Source: Polytrichum commune
Taxonomy: Eukaryota; Streptophyta; Polytrichopsida; Polytrichales; Polytrichaceae
Direction: 5' to 3'
DNA: 64,000 bases
NCBI GenBank assembly: GCA_950295325.1
Contig: OX485806.1
Span: 23,126,001 to 23,190,000 of the forward strand
Positions 1-11,989 of the stretch are shown in pieces (position 1 is the first letter of the stretch; each line of letters opens with the position of its first letter). The position numbers and the translations under genes are program-made. The notes under the pieces were generated by a model. That model had not been told where the DNA came from, made no database searches, and saw only the letters and a list, made by a program, of their open reading frames with translations.

Positions 1-1260
1 AAATATGAAAGGGAGGGGGGGGGGAGGAGACCGATAATAAACAATGGCCAGGGTAGGGAGATTAGGATCCACAACCAAAATTACAACAATATCGAGGTAT
101 CCTATGAGTTGAACAAGCCCAAGTAAATCAAACTACAACCCATCAAAGTGGTGTTTTGAAACAACAAGTTTCATCAATACGGATGATGTATTTAAATGAC
201 ATGAACATCTAACGAAAAATGACCATAACGGCATCAAAACTTGTCATTTTGATCATTTCGTGTTGGTTGATCATGATGTTGCTACTAATGCACTTGTGAG
301 TTTCTTGGACCCGGACCCTAATGGAAATAGAAGGGGGGCAATAAACAGTGGCCAAGGCAGGGAGATGTTTTTGTGTTAGCTGATCATGGTGTAGCTACCA
401 CTTATGTACTTGTGTAATTTCTTGGACCCGGACCGTAATGGAAATATGGGGGGGGGGAGGGGGGAGGGGGAGACTGGCAATAAACAGTGGCCATGGCAAG
501 GAGATTAGGGTCCAAGACCAAAATTACAACGATACCGAGTAATCCTATGGGTCGAACAAACCCAAGCAAATCACACTACAACGCCCATCAAAGTGGGTTT
601 CGAAACTGCAAGTTTCACCAATACAGATTTGGTATTAGAATGACACGCACATAGAACGTAAAATGACCATAACGGCATCAAAAACATGTTATTATTTTGG
701 TCATTTCGTGTTGGCTGATCATGGTGTAGCTACCACTTAAGGTAGAAATACCATAACCCGTTAACCACCCTTTAGCCGTGCACTAGACCGCTGTCATAAT
801 GGTGAAGTGCCATTTCTAAAACCGATCATGGCTTGGCGGCACTGCAATGCGTGTACATTTAGTGTAGCCAATGGGAGTCAAGTGTTAATGTACTCATGAG
901 GTAACCAATTTAGGCGATGTTGTGTATGGAAATGCGGATTACCGTGTTCGGTGTAGGGAGAATCTAGTGAACGAGTAGGGGGGTGGATAACTCTCCACTT
1001 TGAAAAATTGTAGCATTTTTTGTATAGGGCAGAAAAATATGAAACAACCTGCATTCTTCATGAATCCTTCTCGTCTATCTTGGAAAATTATCTCATAATT
1101 GTCAGACCAAATCTTCAATGCAAATCACCTTATTTTCACAGGTTATGGTATTTCTACCTTATGCACTCGTGTTTTTTCTTGGACCCGGACCCTAATGGAA
1201 GTTTTTTTTTTGGGGGGGGGGGAGGGGCCAATAAACAGTGGCTATGGCAGGGAGGGGGCA
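1..1260. repeat. Tandem series of a ~320-bp repeat, four units or part-units
   Basis: The phrase CTTGGACCCGGACC recurs at about 305, 421 and 1179, each time followed by TAATGG, a G-rich tract and AATAAACARTGGCC. Units start near 1, 320, 440 and 1190. The second has lost about 190 bp internally; the third is split by the insertion at 740-1159; the fourth is cut short. The G-tracts vary in length between units. No coding signal is seen, and the sequence at position 1 suggests that the series continues off the left edge. Confidence 0.75.
740..1159. mobile_element. MITE with perfect 19-bp TIRs and TA target duplication (Stowaway/mariner-like)
   Basis: The element begins AGGTAGAAATACCATAACC and ends with its exact reverse complement, with TA on both sides (738-739 and 1160-1161). 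It interrupts the third unit of the surrounding repeat. The neighbouring unit keeps the uninterrupted site (CACTTATGTACTTGTG, near 399). The 420-bp length, lack of coding potential and TA duplication fit a non-autonomous Tc1/mariner (Stowaway) element. A TTA duplication with slightly imperfect ends is an alternative reading. Confidence 0.8.
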
Positions 1261-1769
1261 GGTAGCTAGCTAGCTAGCAGAGGTACGTTAGAGCTACTAC
1301 CACCACCGTTCTTGGGGAGTAATAATGCAAGTCATGACCGTTAGTCAAAGTCACAACTGGATTGGACCTATTACGGAGTTATAACCTTATAAGTACCACA
1401 ACCCTTGTCGTCCATGCGGCGTGGATCGGCTAGCTACTTAATTAATTAGATCAAGCCATGTATACGGAGTCCAATTCTCCTCTTCTCCGGCTCGTCTTTC
1501 CGTATGCCGGTTTTAATGCGAGAATGAATAGATAGATAGGCTACCTTTTGGACCGAAAAGGGACACATGCTCTTTAACACTTATAACTCCCATGCAAACA
1601 CTATTTCACGCTCTCTCTCGTTACTTCTTCTTAAATGTGTCGGGCTCATAGATATCACTAGCTACGTACTCACTCCTCCTCCGGCTTCTTCATCACCCTT
1701 GATGCATGTGAGGTATATATATTTCCACAAGAAGTACAGGTAGCTAGAGAGAGAGAGAGAGAGGGGTGG

Positions 1770-2037
1770 GTCTAAATACCCCCATCGAGCGTGGCTCGGA
1801 GGCCAGGTTCGGTGGGGTTAATTTTTCTGGCCCTCCCCGTTTTAGCCCCTTGGGGAATTTTTTTGGTTTTTTTTTTGCTAAATTTGGGTCCTGCGGCCCC
1901 AAATTACTCTAGGAAGCCCCCTATGAGATCAAGTAAGGCCCCACCCAATTAACAAAATAGGGGGCATGTTTTATCCCAACCCTGCCACCCCCTCCCGAAC
2001 CTGGCCTCCGAGCCACGCTCGATGGAGGTTTTTAGGC
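1770..2037. mobile_element. Short foldback element with ~45-bp inverted arms
   Basis: The arms at 1771-1811 and 1995-2037 are near-perfect inverted repeats that share CATCGAGCGTGGCTCGGAGG and continue into CCAGGTTCGG. The 180-bp centre is T/C-rich and has no ORF. No clear target duplication is visible, because the left flank is a GA microsatellite (1746-1764). It is probably a MITE of unknown superfamily. Confidence 0.65.
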
Positions 2038-2312
2038 AGATCCGAGAGAGAGCCTGTGGAGTCCACTCTTCAATGAATGCGTCCCGGAATTAAATTGCCG
2101 GGGCTTAAATTCTAATACGACGTCTATAAAGTATAAACCGACCCTTTGCTTCCTCAGCAATGAGCATGTTGTAAGTAAGTCATAGTAAGTACACACGACC
2201 AGCTCGTCGATAGGAATGTCGGTACTGTGTACCACGTGCACAGATTACCACACGGGATTGCATTGTTTGATTGTTGCATTGCATGGTCTCCGGGAGCCGA
2301 CCGCCACACTAG

Positions 2313-4145
2313 CTAATTAGTGTGGGTGGGGGGAATTAGTGTGGCCCACATTAACTCTCTTAGTTACTCGTCTCGTGTTGACATCCTTTTGGATGACATT
2401 CGTATTGTCGTTCCAAACACTTCATTGACGTGCGTTAGGGTTCTCCACGTACGTTCGTTGGGTTTCATCACATGACATGGTCCGAGATGACCCTAAACTC
2501 CCGGGTGATAGTGGAGAGGTACCCATTTCCATGTTCTCGGTGAGCAATGAACGGGGGAGAACCAACCGCTACATTGTTTTGCCTAATTAGTGGGGGTGGG
2601 GGAATTAGTGTGGCCCACATTAACTCTCTTAGTTACTCGTCTCGTGTTGACATCCTTTTGGATGACATTCGTATTGTCGTTCCAAACACTTCATTGACGT
2701 GCGTTAGGGTTCTCCACGTACGTTCGTTGGGTTTCATCACATGACATGGTCCGAGATGACCCTAAACTCCCGGGTGATAGTGGAGAGGTGCCCATTTCCA
2801 TGTTCTCGGTGAGCAATGAACGGGGGAGAACCAACCGCTACATTGTTTTGCCTAATTAGTGGGGGTGGGGGAATTAGTGTGGCCCACATTAACTCTCTTA
2901 GTTACTCGTCTCGTGTTGACATCCTTTTGGATGACATTCGTATTGTCGTTCCAAACACTTCATTGACGTGCGTTAGGGTTCTCCACGTACGTTCGTTGGG
3001 TTTCATCACATGACATGGTCCGAGATGACCCTAAACTCCCGGGTGATAGTGGAGAGGTGCCCATTTCCATGTTCTCGGTGAGCAATGAACGGGGGAGAAC
3101 CAACCGCTACATTGTTTTGCCTAATTAGTGGGGGTGGGGGAATTAGTGTGGCCCACATTAACTCTCTTAGTTACTCGTCTCGTGTTGACATCCTTTTGGA
3201 TGACATTCGTATTGTCGTTCCAAACACTTCATTGACGTGCGTTAGGGTTCTCCACGTACGTTCGTTGGGTTTCATCACATGACATGGTCCGAGATGACCC
3301 TAAACTCCCGGGTGATAGTGGAGAGGTACCCATTTCCATGTTCTCGGTGAGCAATGAACGGGGGAGAACCAACCGCTACATTGTTTTGCCTAATTAGTGG
3401 GGGTGGGGGGAATTAGTGTGGCCCATATTAACTCTCTTAGTTACTCGTCTCGTGTTGACATCCTTTTGGATGACATTCGTATTGTCGTTCCAAACACTTC
3501 ATTGACGTGCGTTAGGGTTCTCCACGTACGTTCGTTGGGTTTCATCACATGACATGGTCCGAGATGACCCTAAACTCCCGGGTGATAGTGGAGAGGTACC
3601 CATTTCCATGTTCTCGGTGAGCAATGAACGGGGGAGAACCAACCGCTACATTGTTTTGCCTAATTAGTGGGGGTGGGGGAATTAGTGTGGCCCACATTAA
3701 CTCTCTTAGTTACTCGTCTCGTGTTGACATCCTTTTGGATGACATTCGTATTGTCGTTCCAAACACTTCATTGACGTGCGTTAGGGTTCTCCACGTACGT
3801 TCGTTGGGTTTCATCACATGACATGGTCCGAGATGACCCTAAACTCCCGGGTGATAGTGGAGAGGTACCCATTTCCATGTTCTCGGTGAGCAATGAACGG
3901 GGGAGAACCAACCGCTACATTGTTTTGCCTAATTAGTGGGGGTGGGGGGAATTAGTGTGGCCCATATTAACTCTCTTAGTTACTCGTCTCGTGTTGACAT
4001 CCTTTTGGATGACATTCGTATTGTCGTTCCAAACACTTCATTGACGTGCGTTAGGGTTCTCCACGTACGTTCGTTGGGTTTCATCACATGACATGGTCCG
4101 AGATGACCCTAAACTCCCGGGTGATAGTGGAGAGGTACCCATTTC
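2313..4145 (+). repeat. 269-bp tandem array, six full units plus a 217-bp partial
   Basis: Units start at CTAATTAG at 2313, 2583, 2852, 3121, 3390, 3660 and 3929. The spacings of 269-270 bp differ only by one G in a G-tract. Other unit differences are isolated single bases, such as GTGCCC versus GTACCC and CACATT versus CATATT, which fall in a higher-order pattern. An identical 65-codon ORF appears in four units, but 269 is not a multiple of three and G-tract changes break it, so I take it as chance. Each unit carries GGGGGAGAACCAACCGCTAC, also found at the end of a dispersed MITE family (for example at 6711). Confidence 0.95.
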
Positions 4146-4605
4146 TGAGTGGAGCGGTTGGCAGTTCAATCCACGCTGTGAAATCCTCTCTCTACCTGAT
4201 AGAAAAATAAACTAATTAACTAGGTAGGAAGCTAAGAGTCCACCCACTACAAGATAGACAGTAAACCCCACCTTGCACCAAGAGGATTCTTGAACATGAT
4301 AGGACCAACGGGCTCAAATGCACGTCAGATTGCCTAACGTTGGTTATTTATTTATATTTGATCACATACATGGCCAAGGTTAACTACAAAGAAGAGCTCA
4401 AGTTCATAAGGCAGACTTGGAGGATGGTGAGCTTCACAACGTTACCTTGGTGATGATCATCCACACTTCTTCTTCTTTGCTTCTCTTCTCATTGTTGTAT
4501 TCCTCTCTTTATTATTTCGCATTATATCCGGTATTCTAGGGTTTCATCACCAAGACCCGAGTTTCGATGCAGCTTCCCTTATGTTTTGTCGCCGGTTGTT
4601 AATTA

Positions 4606-5389
4606 GGGCCGCTTTACACCAGTGATTGGGGAGATTTTTGGGCATGAACGGTTGAGATCCTAATGTATGAAAGTCCAACCGGTTACATGTTGACATCCTC
4701 CGGTTTTTCTTTATTAAGTTGGGGTATATCCTATAAATTCCTCTAAGATGATCGGTAATTTTCCTCCAGTCTTGAACTTCAACCAGTTATTTCTCAAACT
4801 CAACCGGTTCATTTGTAACTAACTGCCGGTTCCCCCCCCCCCCCGATCATTGCTTTACACCTAGAGGCCGGGCCAATTCCCCTTGAGGCTGATTGCATGA
4901 AATTTCAGCCTTTTTTGGGTTGGAGGCCGGCCTCAACTACACATTATAATAACATTATAATGGGGGCCAATTTTCCCATATGTAAAGGCCTTAGGGCCAA
5001 GAAGCTAGGCATATTCAAAAAATCTAGCATGATCCAATGGATCTAGCATAATCTAGCATAAAGCCGTTCATATTTCCACATAATCCAATGGATATGGTTT
5101 GCTTAAAAAATACTTTATTAAAAAAAGGTTTTTTCTAAAAAAATTATTGAAATTTGACATTGGCCCTAAGGCCAAGAATTGGCCTTCCATTTTGGATGCA
5201 CCCAAATCAATGAGCTCGGGCCGTGTCATACCATGCATCTTTTGATTGAAAAATTCGTACCACCAAATCGGCCCGGCCTCCAGGTGTAAAGGGGTTGGGA
5301 CCAATTTCAGCCTTTTGACCAATCACAAGTGAGGATTTCAAGCCTCTTACACAACGAATTGGCCTGGCCTCTAGGTGTAAAGTGGCCCT
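4606..5389. mobile_element. PIF/Harbinger-like MITE, split by a nested insertion
   Basis: The left end is GGGCCGCTTTACACC (4606-4620), resuming at 4862 with TAGAGGCCGGGCCAATT. The right end is AATTGGCCTGGCCTC followed by TAGGTGTAAAGTGGCCC (5358-5389). TTA flanks both sides (4603-4605 and 5390-5392). Without the insert and one copy of its target site the element is about 543 bp. GGGC-type ends with a TTA duplication are typical of Tourist/PIF elements. Confidence 0.8.
4621..4851 (-). mobile_element. Nested MITE with 9-10-bp target duplication (Mutator-like)
   Basis: This 231-bp insert lies inside the PIF-like element. GCTTTACACC is repeated directly on both sides (4611-4620 and 4852-4861). 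The ends are AGTGATTGGGG and CCCCGATCATT, imperfect 11-bp inverted repeats. A 9-10-bp duplication fits Mutator-type elements. It belongs to the dispersed ACCGGTTGAAGTTCAAGAC family that recurs across this window. Confidence 0.75.
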
Positions 5390-5392
5390 TAG

Positions 5393-6479
5393 AGTTCAAT
5401 TGTTGGCTACAAAGGGATTTGAATCCACTCTTTGCTTAACTTATTGTCTCTACTCTCATTGCCTAATGCAACTCATTTTCACATGTTAGTGTTTAGGATA
5501 TGAAGTAGTCCGTATTAATAATTTGTCCAGAGCTTTCATTTTCATTTCCTCCCCTAGCTTATATCAAAAACAATTCATTCATGGCTAGGGTTTTTTTTTT
5601 TAATATCAAGACCTCTATGTCTGTTTGTAGTTGCCTTATAATATTCTGTTGATTCACGGTATGGCAATGTGATGTAGAGTATATAACACTTCCTTTCTAA
5701 CACCCTATTTGTTTTTCTTTCCTTACACGGTCGAGTATTATTGAGAATGCGGTCGGTTTGCTCTAATCGGTCTCATTCGCGGAGCTTGATGTGGATGAGA
5801 ATGTCATTACAAAGTTGATTCAACTACAGAGTGTTGTTGACTTTGCCTTTCGTGAGAGGGTCCTGTTGAAGACTACTATAGGAAAAATGTTCATCTTGGT
5901 CGGCACATTTTACTAGGTATGTTGGCTGTCTATAGATGTTCAATCTATCTCCATCGTCTTCGTGTATGCTACATTGAGGAAGATTTTGGATAGGAGTAAC
6001 TATATGTGAGGTTTTGAGAGAGGTGCACATTTGTTTTGAAGGCTTTACGCTCAGTTTGGTAGTCCCGCTTTTCTTTTCATACTTACCAATGCATCATAGT
6101 ATTGCTTCTGCAAAATGGGTCTAGAAAAAACTCTTCCTTTTTCGTTCTCACTGTCTTTTTAGGTTTGATGTTTTGAAGGGCAAAACATCTCGCTTCGGTA
6201 ACTATGCATGATATGCGCCAAATTTATCCAAAAAAGTCCGTTTTCTTCTTTTTTTGTTTTTGTTTTTTTCATATTTGTATGAGGGTATAAATCATATGTT
6301 GCAAAGTACAATTGGATGAAAACTTGAATATCCATCCAAATATGTAAACAAACCACCCCCACCCCCCCACTAATTTTTCACACCAAAAATCATAGTGGCC
6401 CACTTCAAATTATAATTTTTTAAAAATAGTGTGGGTCATTAGGAATTAGTGTGGCCCACACAAACCAGACAAAACAACG
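5393..6479. other. Gene-free stretch
   Basis: I see no gene or recognised repeat up to about 6360. From 6361 to 6470 there are short GTGTGGCCCAC-type pieces that resemble the start of the 269-bp tandem unit. Confidence 0.5.
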
Positions 6480-6945
6480 AAGTCACAGATGAACCCGTTG
6501 AAGTTGAAGACTTGAGGAAAAATTTCGATCATTCTAGAGGAATCTATGGAATATACTCATATTAATGAAGAAAACCCAACAAATCACAACATGTAAACGG
6601 TGGGACTTGAAAAGAGTAGGATTTTGACCAATTATACGCAAAAATCACCTTGGACATTGTTGGAGAGTGTGGAGTTAGGCTAAGGTTATGCGGGTCTTAA
6701 TCAATAAAAAAAAGGGGGGAGAACCAACCACTACATTACATATGAACCAGTTGAGGTTGAGAAATTAAGCAGTTGAAGTTCAAGACCTCAGGAAAACTAA
6801 CCGACCCATTTAGAATAATCTATGGAATATTCCTCAATCTAATGAAGAAGAACTGAAAGATGTCAACATGCAACCGGTTGGCCTTTGGAACACTAGCTAG
6901 GACTTTGAGCAATTATGCCCAACCACCTCAAACATGGACACCGTT
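6480..6945 (+). mobile_element. Two adjacent copies of the Mutator-like MITE family
   Basis: Copies at about 6490-6655 and 6708-6945 share the order GGGGAGAACC (second copy only), then GTTGAAGTTCAAGACyT, GAGGAATCTATGGAATAT, AACATGTAACCGGTTGG-like and TTTTGACCAATTATGCCC-like blocks with the nested copy at 4621-4851. They are diverged and have no coding capacity. Confidence 0.65.
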
Positions 6946-6974
6946 CTTAAATGGACTCTTTTTTCTTTTCTTTT

Positions 6975-7297
6975 TTTCACAATTAGTGGGAGCGAGTTAC
7001 AATGTCCAAGTTGTGCCCGTAGCCACTTTCCTCATAATTTTTTTGGCATTCGTATGAATATTCTATTCATTGTCAAAGACTTAAAGATTCCTTTGAGTTC
7101 TTGAATGATCGTGTAGTTGCCTCCAATTCTGTGAACTAGTATGTCTAGAACGGTTAACAAATCTTGAGCATGTGGTCCAATCTCTTTTCAACACATGTTT
7201 ATAGGTGTCCGATCTGAGATTCGCACCCCACCATACAATAATCAAATATAAGTGTTTGTTTACGACTAGAAACCAAATGAGGCACATCTACCTTAAC
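6975..7297 (+). mobile_element. Diverged copy of the GGTAGATG-ended repeat family
   Basis: It shares with the intact copy at 54682-55075 the blocks GTAGCCACTTTCCTCATA, TCTTGAGCATGTGGTCCAATC and the end GAGGCACATCTACC. The left end is lost. It is non-coding. Confidence 0.6.
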
Positions 7298-7584
7298 TAT
7301 GATGAAGCATGGTCTAAGGGTGGGTTTACACCAGGGGCCTACGGTGAAAGAAACGCCAAAATCAAGTGATCTTGTTGGTCGAGAGTAAAAAATGGGTTTC
7401 TCAAAATATCACCCAAATGTTTTTACAAAGAATGACAAAAGAGTGTTCTAAGTTTACGATTGGTGTTGGTGACACTTACAATGGCGGTTTCCAATTCTTG
7501 TTGAGCAAGACAAATAGAGTTGGTGACACTAAACACAAGCGGTGGGAATGGGTGCCTAGTAGTAAAGCTTGCATCAGGTAAATT

Positions 7585-8222
7585 TATATGGGTGCAAGCA
7601 CATTAAAGTGGACAATTCCTAATCCTTGCCTAGGTTCAAGTGAAAGTGACTCAAAACTATACACTAACTTTGAATTTTGTGAAGAAAAAAGTTATAAACA
7701 TTCAAAAAACATATTGATCTACAAAGCCAAGAAATTTATGAAGACAAAAACAATTCCAAGAAAAGTTTACATATTTTAGAAGACAGTGGTGCAAGTGGTG
7801 TGCAAATGGTATGCAAGTTGGTGATACTGAACAAGTAATTCTCTGAATTTTGTTTTAAATACGATAAAATTGCATTAAATAGAGGGTTTTCTACGAAGTT
7901 TTGTGACGTTGACCTCAAGTATATAACAAATTCAAGGAATATGAACAAAATATTCAAATTCAAAATATTTAAGGTCATGAAATATACATTCAAAACTAGT
8001 TTCAACCATGTGCTTTTGAGCATTGCTATTAATGATAAGTTTTGAAGATCTCCACTTGATATTTTGCGTTTGAGTATTTAACACAAAATAGAGGTCATCA
8101 TGAAAAAAAATTCAATTTAAACAACAATTTGCTATTACTTTTAGGCCTTTGACCATAAAGAACATGGTATTAGTATATTAGTGCCCTATTTTGGTCCACT
8201 TTACCAAGCTTGCACCCATATT
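7585..8222. mobile_element. Candidate TIR element, ~640 bp
   Basis: ATATGGGTGCAAGC with TTAAAGTGGACAA downstream (7586-7620) is mirrored at 8190-8222 by the reverse complement of the same two blocks. The centre is AT-rich and non-coding. No target duplication can be recognised, so classification stays open. Confidence 0.45.
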
Positions 8223-10852
8223 ACATGTGGCAATGTTGTTACAACTCAACAAGCAAGGCAAGGAGTGAGGATATCATCTCACTCCAAGCATTGTTCATAT
8301 GCCTTTGAGTATGTGTATTTGCTTGTACAATTTGATCTCTAGTTTTATTGTATTTCAATACTCTATATGTATTTTCATCATTCCATCCCACCAATCAATT
8401 GATTTTCATCTTTTGTTTCCCAAGACAAGAACAATATAATTTTTGCTTTAAGAAATTCTTTAGTCAAACCAACCTCATTGGCAGGCAGGCATGAGGCCAT
8501 ACACATTACCCAATTCCTTTTTGTGGACAGGTTCGTAGGCTAGGGCATAACATGAGATTCATTCCAACCAAGTAAGTCCTCAACAATTGACATGCATCAC
8601 TGAAAAAAATAAAATCTACATCACTGGAAGACCTGAGAAACTATCACAATGGCATATTTGCATATTTCTTTTGTTGGCACAAGGAATCTTGTAGTTAGGT
8701 TTTTGCTATCACTTAAACTAACTCCCCCCAAAAAAGCCAAGATACAAAGGTCTCATGAAAGACTAAGCTAGTACTTATTTATAAGAATTAATGTCACATT
8801 GGATCAAGGTTTATGATAAAAATCTATGTCTTCTACTCCATTTCTTCTTCATTAAGCTTAGTTCACACATTTATGGTTCGTTGTTGTTTTCTTTATTGTG
8901 TGTGATTCTTGTCCTATGTACATGGAATCCTATCACTTTGATTTTATTTTTTATGTCAGTCGTGAAGCTCAAAGCTTGGCAAGTAGTCAATAACTCACAG
9001 TTAGGACAATGCCCGGGGTTGGATTTTTTTTAAATTATGATGAATTATGTTTACAATAATCTCATAGTTAAGTTCACATAATCAACTTACAAGCATCATG
9101 CAAGTCTTCACAACTATAATCACCACCTCCATCTTTAGTGGACCTGACAACTTGTCTCAAGAATCAACCACACACGTAATACTCTAGCAACATGTCAATA
9201 AGATAGGCTATATGATTTAGTCTCATTTAAATTAATCAAAAAATCTTTAGTGGCCACAACCTTACTTTGTTGAGGTAAAGTATTCTTCCTACCAAGATAA
9301 TGTCTTCAGTAGTTTATAGATGCTCCAAAATAATGTTATACTTCATCATCTCTGCATGTAGATTATTTTTCTTACTCTACGAAAATGAAATAGGCTTACT
9401 AGGCTATATTATTATCTCTACACATATCCAAGGTGATGTATTTCACTCTTATTCAACTACCTTCCAACATAGGACTTGGCTCTGGCCTTTTGAATGCTAC
9501 AAATAATATCCTAGTTAATCCTCCTAAATGTCTAATTAGTCCAACACAAGCTTAATTGCCGTGGAATAAATCATTTAAATGATTTTAATAGTTTTTCTAC
9601 TAAAATTCAATACAAAATGGACTAAATTTAATTTAATATTTTCTAATTCTTAACTATTTAAAATATATATAATAATGAGAGATTTTTTGAGCTGCCTCGC
9701 AAAAATAATCATAACTTCTATTCAAATTTTAAAAATTAAATATAGAAATTTAGACTAGAAAAATAACTTTCATATATACCTAGATACATAAAATTCATAG
9801 CAAATGAACACTCTAGCAAGCCAAGGTGAGGCTACAAAATTTGTAATACCGAAATAGAGGTTGTCTCACGAAAATGCCTATAACTTTAAGATAGTTGTAG
9901 ATTTCTATAAAAATTGATTTAATCAGACATAAGATTTTAATAACCATTTATATAATATATGTTAGGATTGGACTTAGGAACAAGATGCGTTAAGCTTTTG
10001 AAAGTTATTATTAGTTTAAGTCCAAAATCACTAACAAATGCGATATTTTATATAAACTAAGTATACTTCATCAACAATGAAAGAGAAATTAGAATGAAAC
10101 TCCCAACTTAAAGAATAAAATATTTTTTATAAAACGATCATAACAATTTTACTTATCCTTAAGAAATACTAACACTCAAAAATATTAAATAACTAGTAAC
10201 GGGTCATTTGATCGAGGGTAGGGTTCATTGAAATTAAAAACATATGGAGTTGAATAAGAAAATAATATTAAATATTAAAACTTGGATTCCCCGAAGGTCT
10301 AAGACCAAGAAAAATATCAGAATTGGACAGTAAGAGATATCTCAATAAAAATTTGATACTCATTTAAGTAGTGTTATCTTATGCAGCGCCAGAGGGAGGG
10401 ATGGTTAAAGTCTTTGTTTCGCCAAATTCCATTTATATTGTATCATTTTTTTGAAGACTTAGTCACCGTTGCATTATTTTTATTAAAGCATTTCAACCAT
10501 TTTTAACTTAGTGATGTTTTGGTGCATAGTCATTTCGGGTCCTCGGAATATCTTAAATTTTTAGTCTTCTCAACTACTTATTGATTAATTTAGCTTAGTC
10601 AATCCTAAAATAATATCTAATATTTTTTAGCATATATTCTCTTAGAATTTTACATACTAAGTTAATTTCTAATTCTATTTTTTTTCAACTAACCAAACTT
10701 TTAATTATTTAATTACTATTAACTACTAAAATTATATTAATTGGTTAAAAATAATTTAATCCTTCACACTAACATTCATGATATTAATAAATAAATAAAT
10801 CTTTTTACTTAGATCATCTTTCAATGTTTGTGATTCAATGTTACAAATCTTC
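8223..10852. other. AT-rich gene-free stretch
   Basis: There are no genes or clear repeats. The sequence becomes strongly AT-rich between about 9.5 and 10.8 kb. ORFs here are short, biased to Leu/Ile/Phe/Lys/Asn and similar to nothing I recognise. Confidence 0.5.
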
Positions 10853-11479
10853 TAGCCTACACGGGTAGATCACTCTAAGGCATTTTTGTGCACCACGTGC
10901 GGCTGGGGGTTTTTTGTTTTGGGGTTATTTACCTTCAAGGGCTGAATTAAAGCCTCCCTATAATTACTTAAATTTCAAAAATGGCCCATTTGTTTGCACC
11001 CTTCCATTACTTATATTGTCCAAGTCACTGCAATTTTTGTACTCTATATTCCTTTTAAGTAATAAAAGCTAATCTACTTCCTAACGCAATTGACGAGTGT
11101 TGAGGGAAAGCATGGAAACAAAGAAGGGTGCAAACAATAATACCGTTGCAAACAGAGTTATGAAGAAAACACATAAGAGACCATAGCAAAGTAATACCAA
11201 TTATCATCCATCCTCGTGAGTCCTAAACCCATTTACATACCATACTAAACATACCTTCTAGGATCCTTATCTTCAGCCCTTATATTAATTTAACAAAAAA
11301 ATAATGGCCCACATTTTATGTCCATCAAACTTACTTATAATGGGATTGTCTACATTTAATGGCCCCTTCATTATTTGGAATTCCTTTATAATTTTTATTT
11401 CAAATGATTTTAATCCTCTCTATATTATGCCGCACGTCGTTTTTAAAATGCACTAAGTGATCTACCCGTGCTAGCCTAT
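10853..11479. mobile_element. Element with ~50-bp terminal inverted repeats
   Basis: The left terminus (10853-10903) holds CACGGGTAGATCACT and then CACGTGCGGC. The right terminus (11431-11479) holds the reverse complements GCCGCACGTCG and AGTGATCTACCCGTG. The interior of about 530 bp has no ORF. The superfamily is unknown. Confidence 0.6.
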
Positions 11480-11989
11480 TGTCAAAACCTATTCATCTAT
11501 ACTTGACTTTGACTCTTACAATCTCCGAGTCTATTATTTTTTCGGCCCTATGTCTATCTATCCAATTTCAATTGTTGAGACATTCTAAGAGTTCTCTACA
11601 AGAGACCTTCTAAGAAACTATTGCTTTCCAAGAGACTATGTTTGATTTCTACAAATAAAAATAGTTTGTTTCTTCTTTGGCGACCTTCTCGTTGTTGAGT
11701 ATGGAGGAAATAGGTGGTTATGGACAACAACCTTCTAATCCTATTATGGATGAGATTATGACTACCAAACATCATATGAAAGCCATCAAATTTTGAGAAT
11801 GACCCGCTTCAGCCGGGCTAGGCTATGGCCAAAAAATTGGCTTGAAACTACTATGTTGATAGTGCTTGATTCTATTGAAATTTTGTTGGGATGCTCGTAC
11901 ACCCATAGTCAATGTTGTGTTTGATAAATATAAAAAAATGTCAGCTCTAGTAACTTTAGTCAAAAAATGTTTAGCATGTATAACACTAT

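Noticed and set aside
2547..3821. Identical 65-codon ORFs in four tandem units
   Set aside because: The unit length is not a multiple of three, G-tract changes break the frame in other units, and there is no start context or domain. They are copies of one chance ORF.
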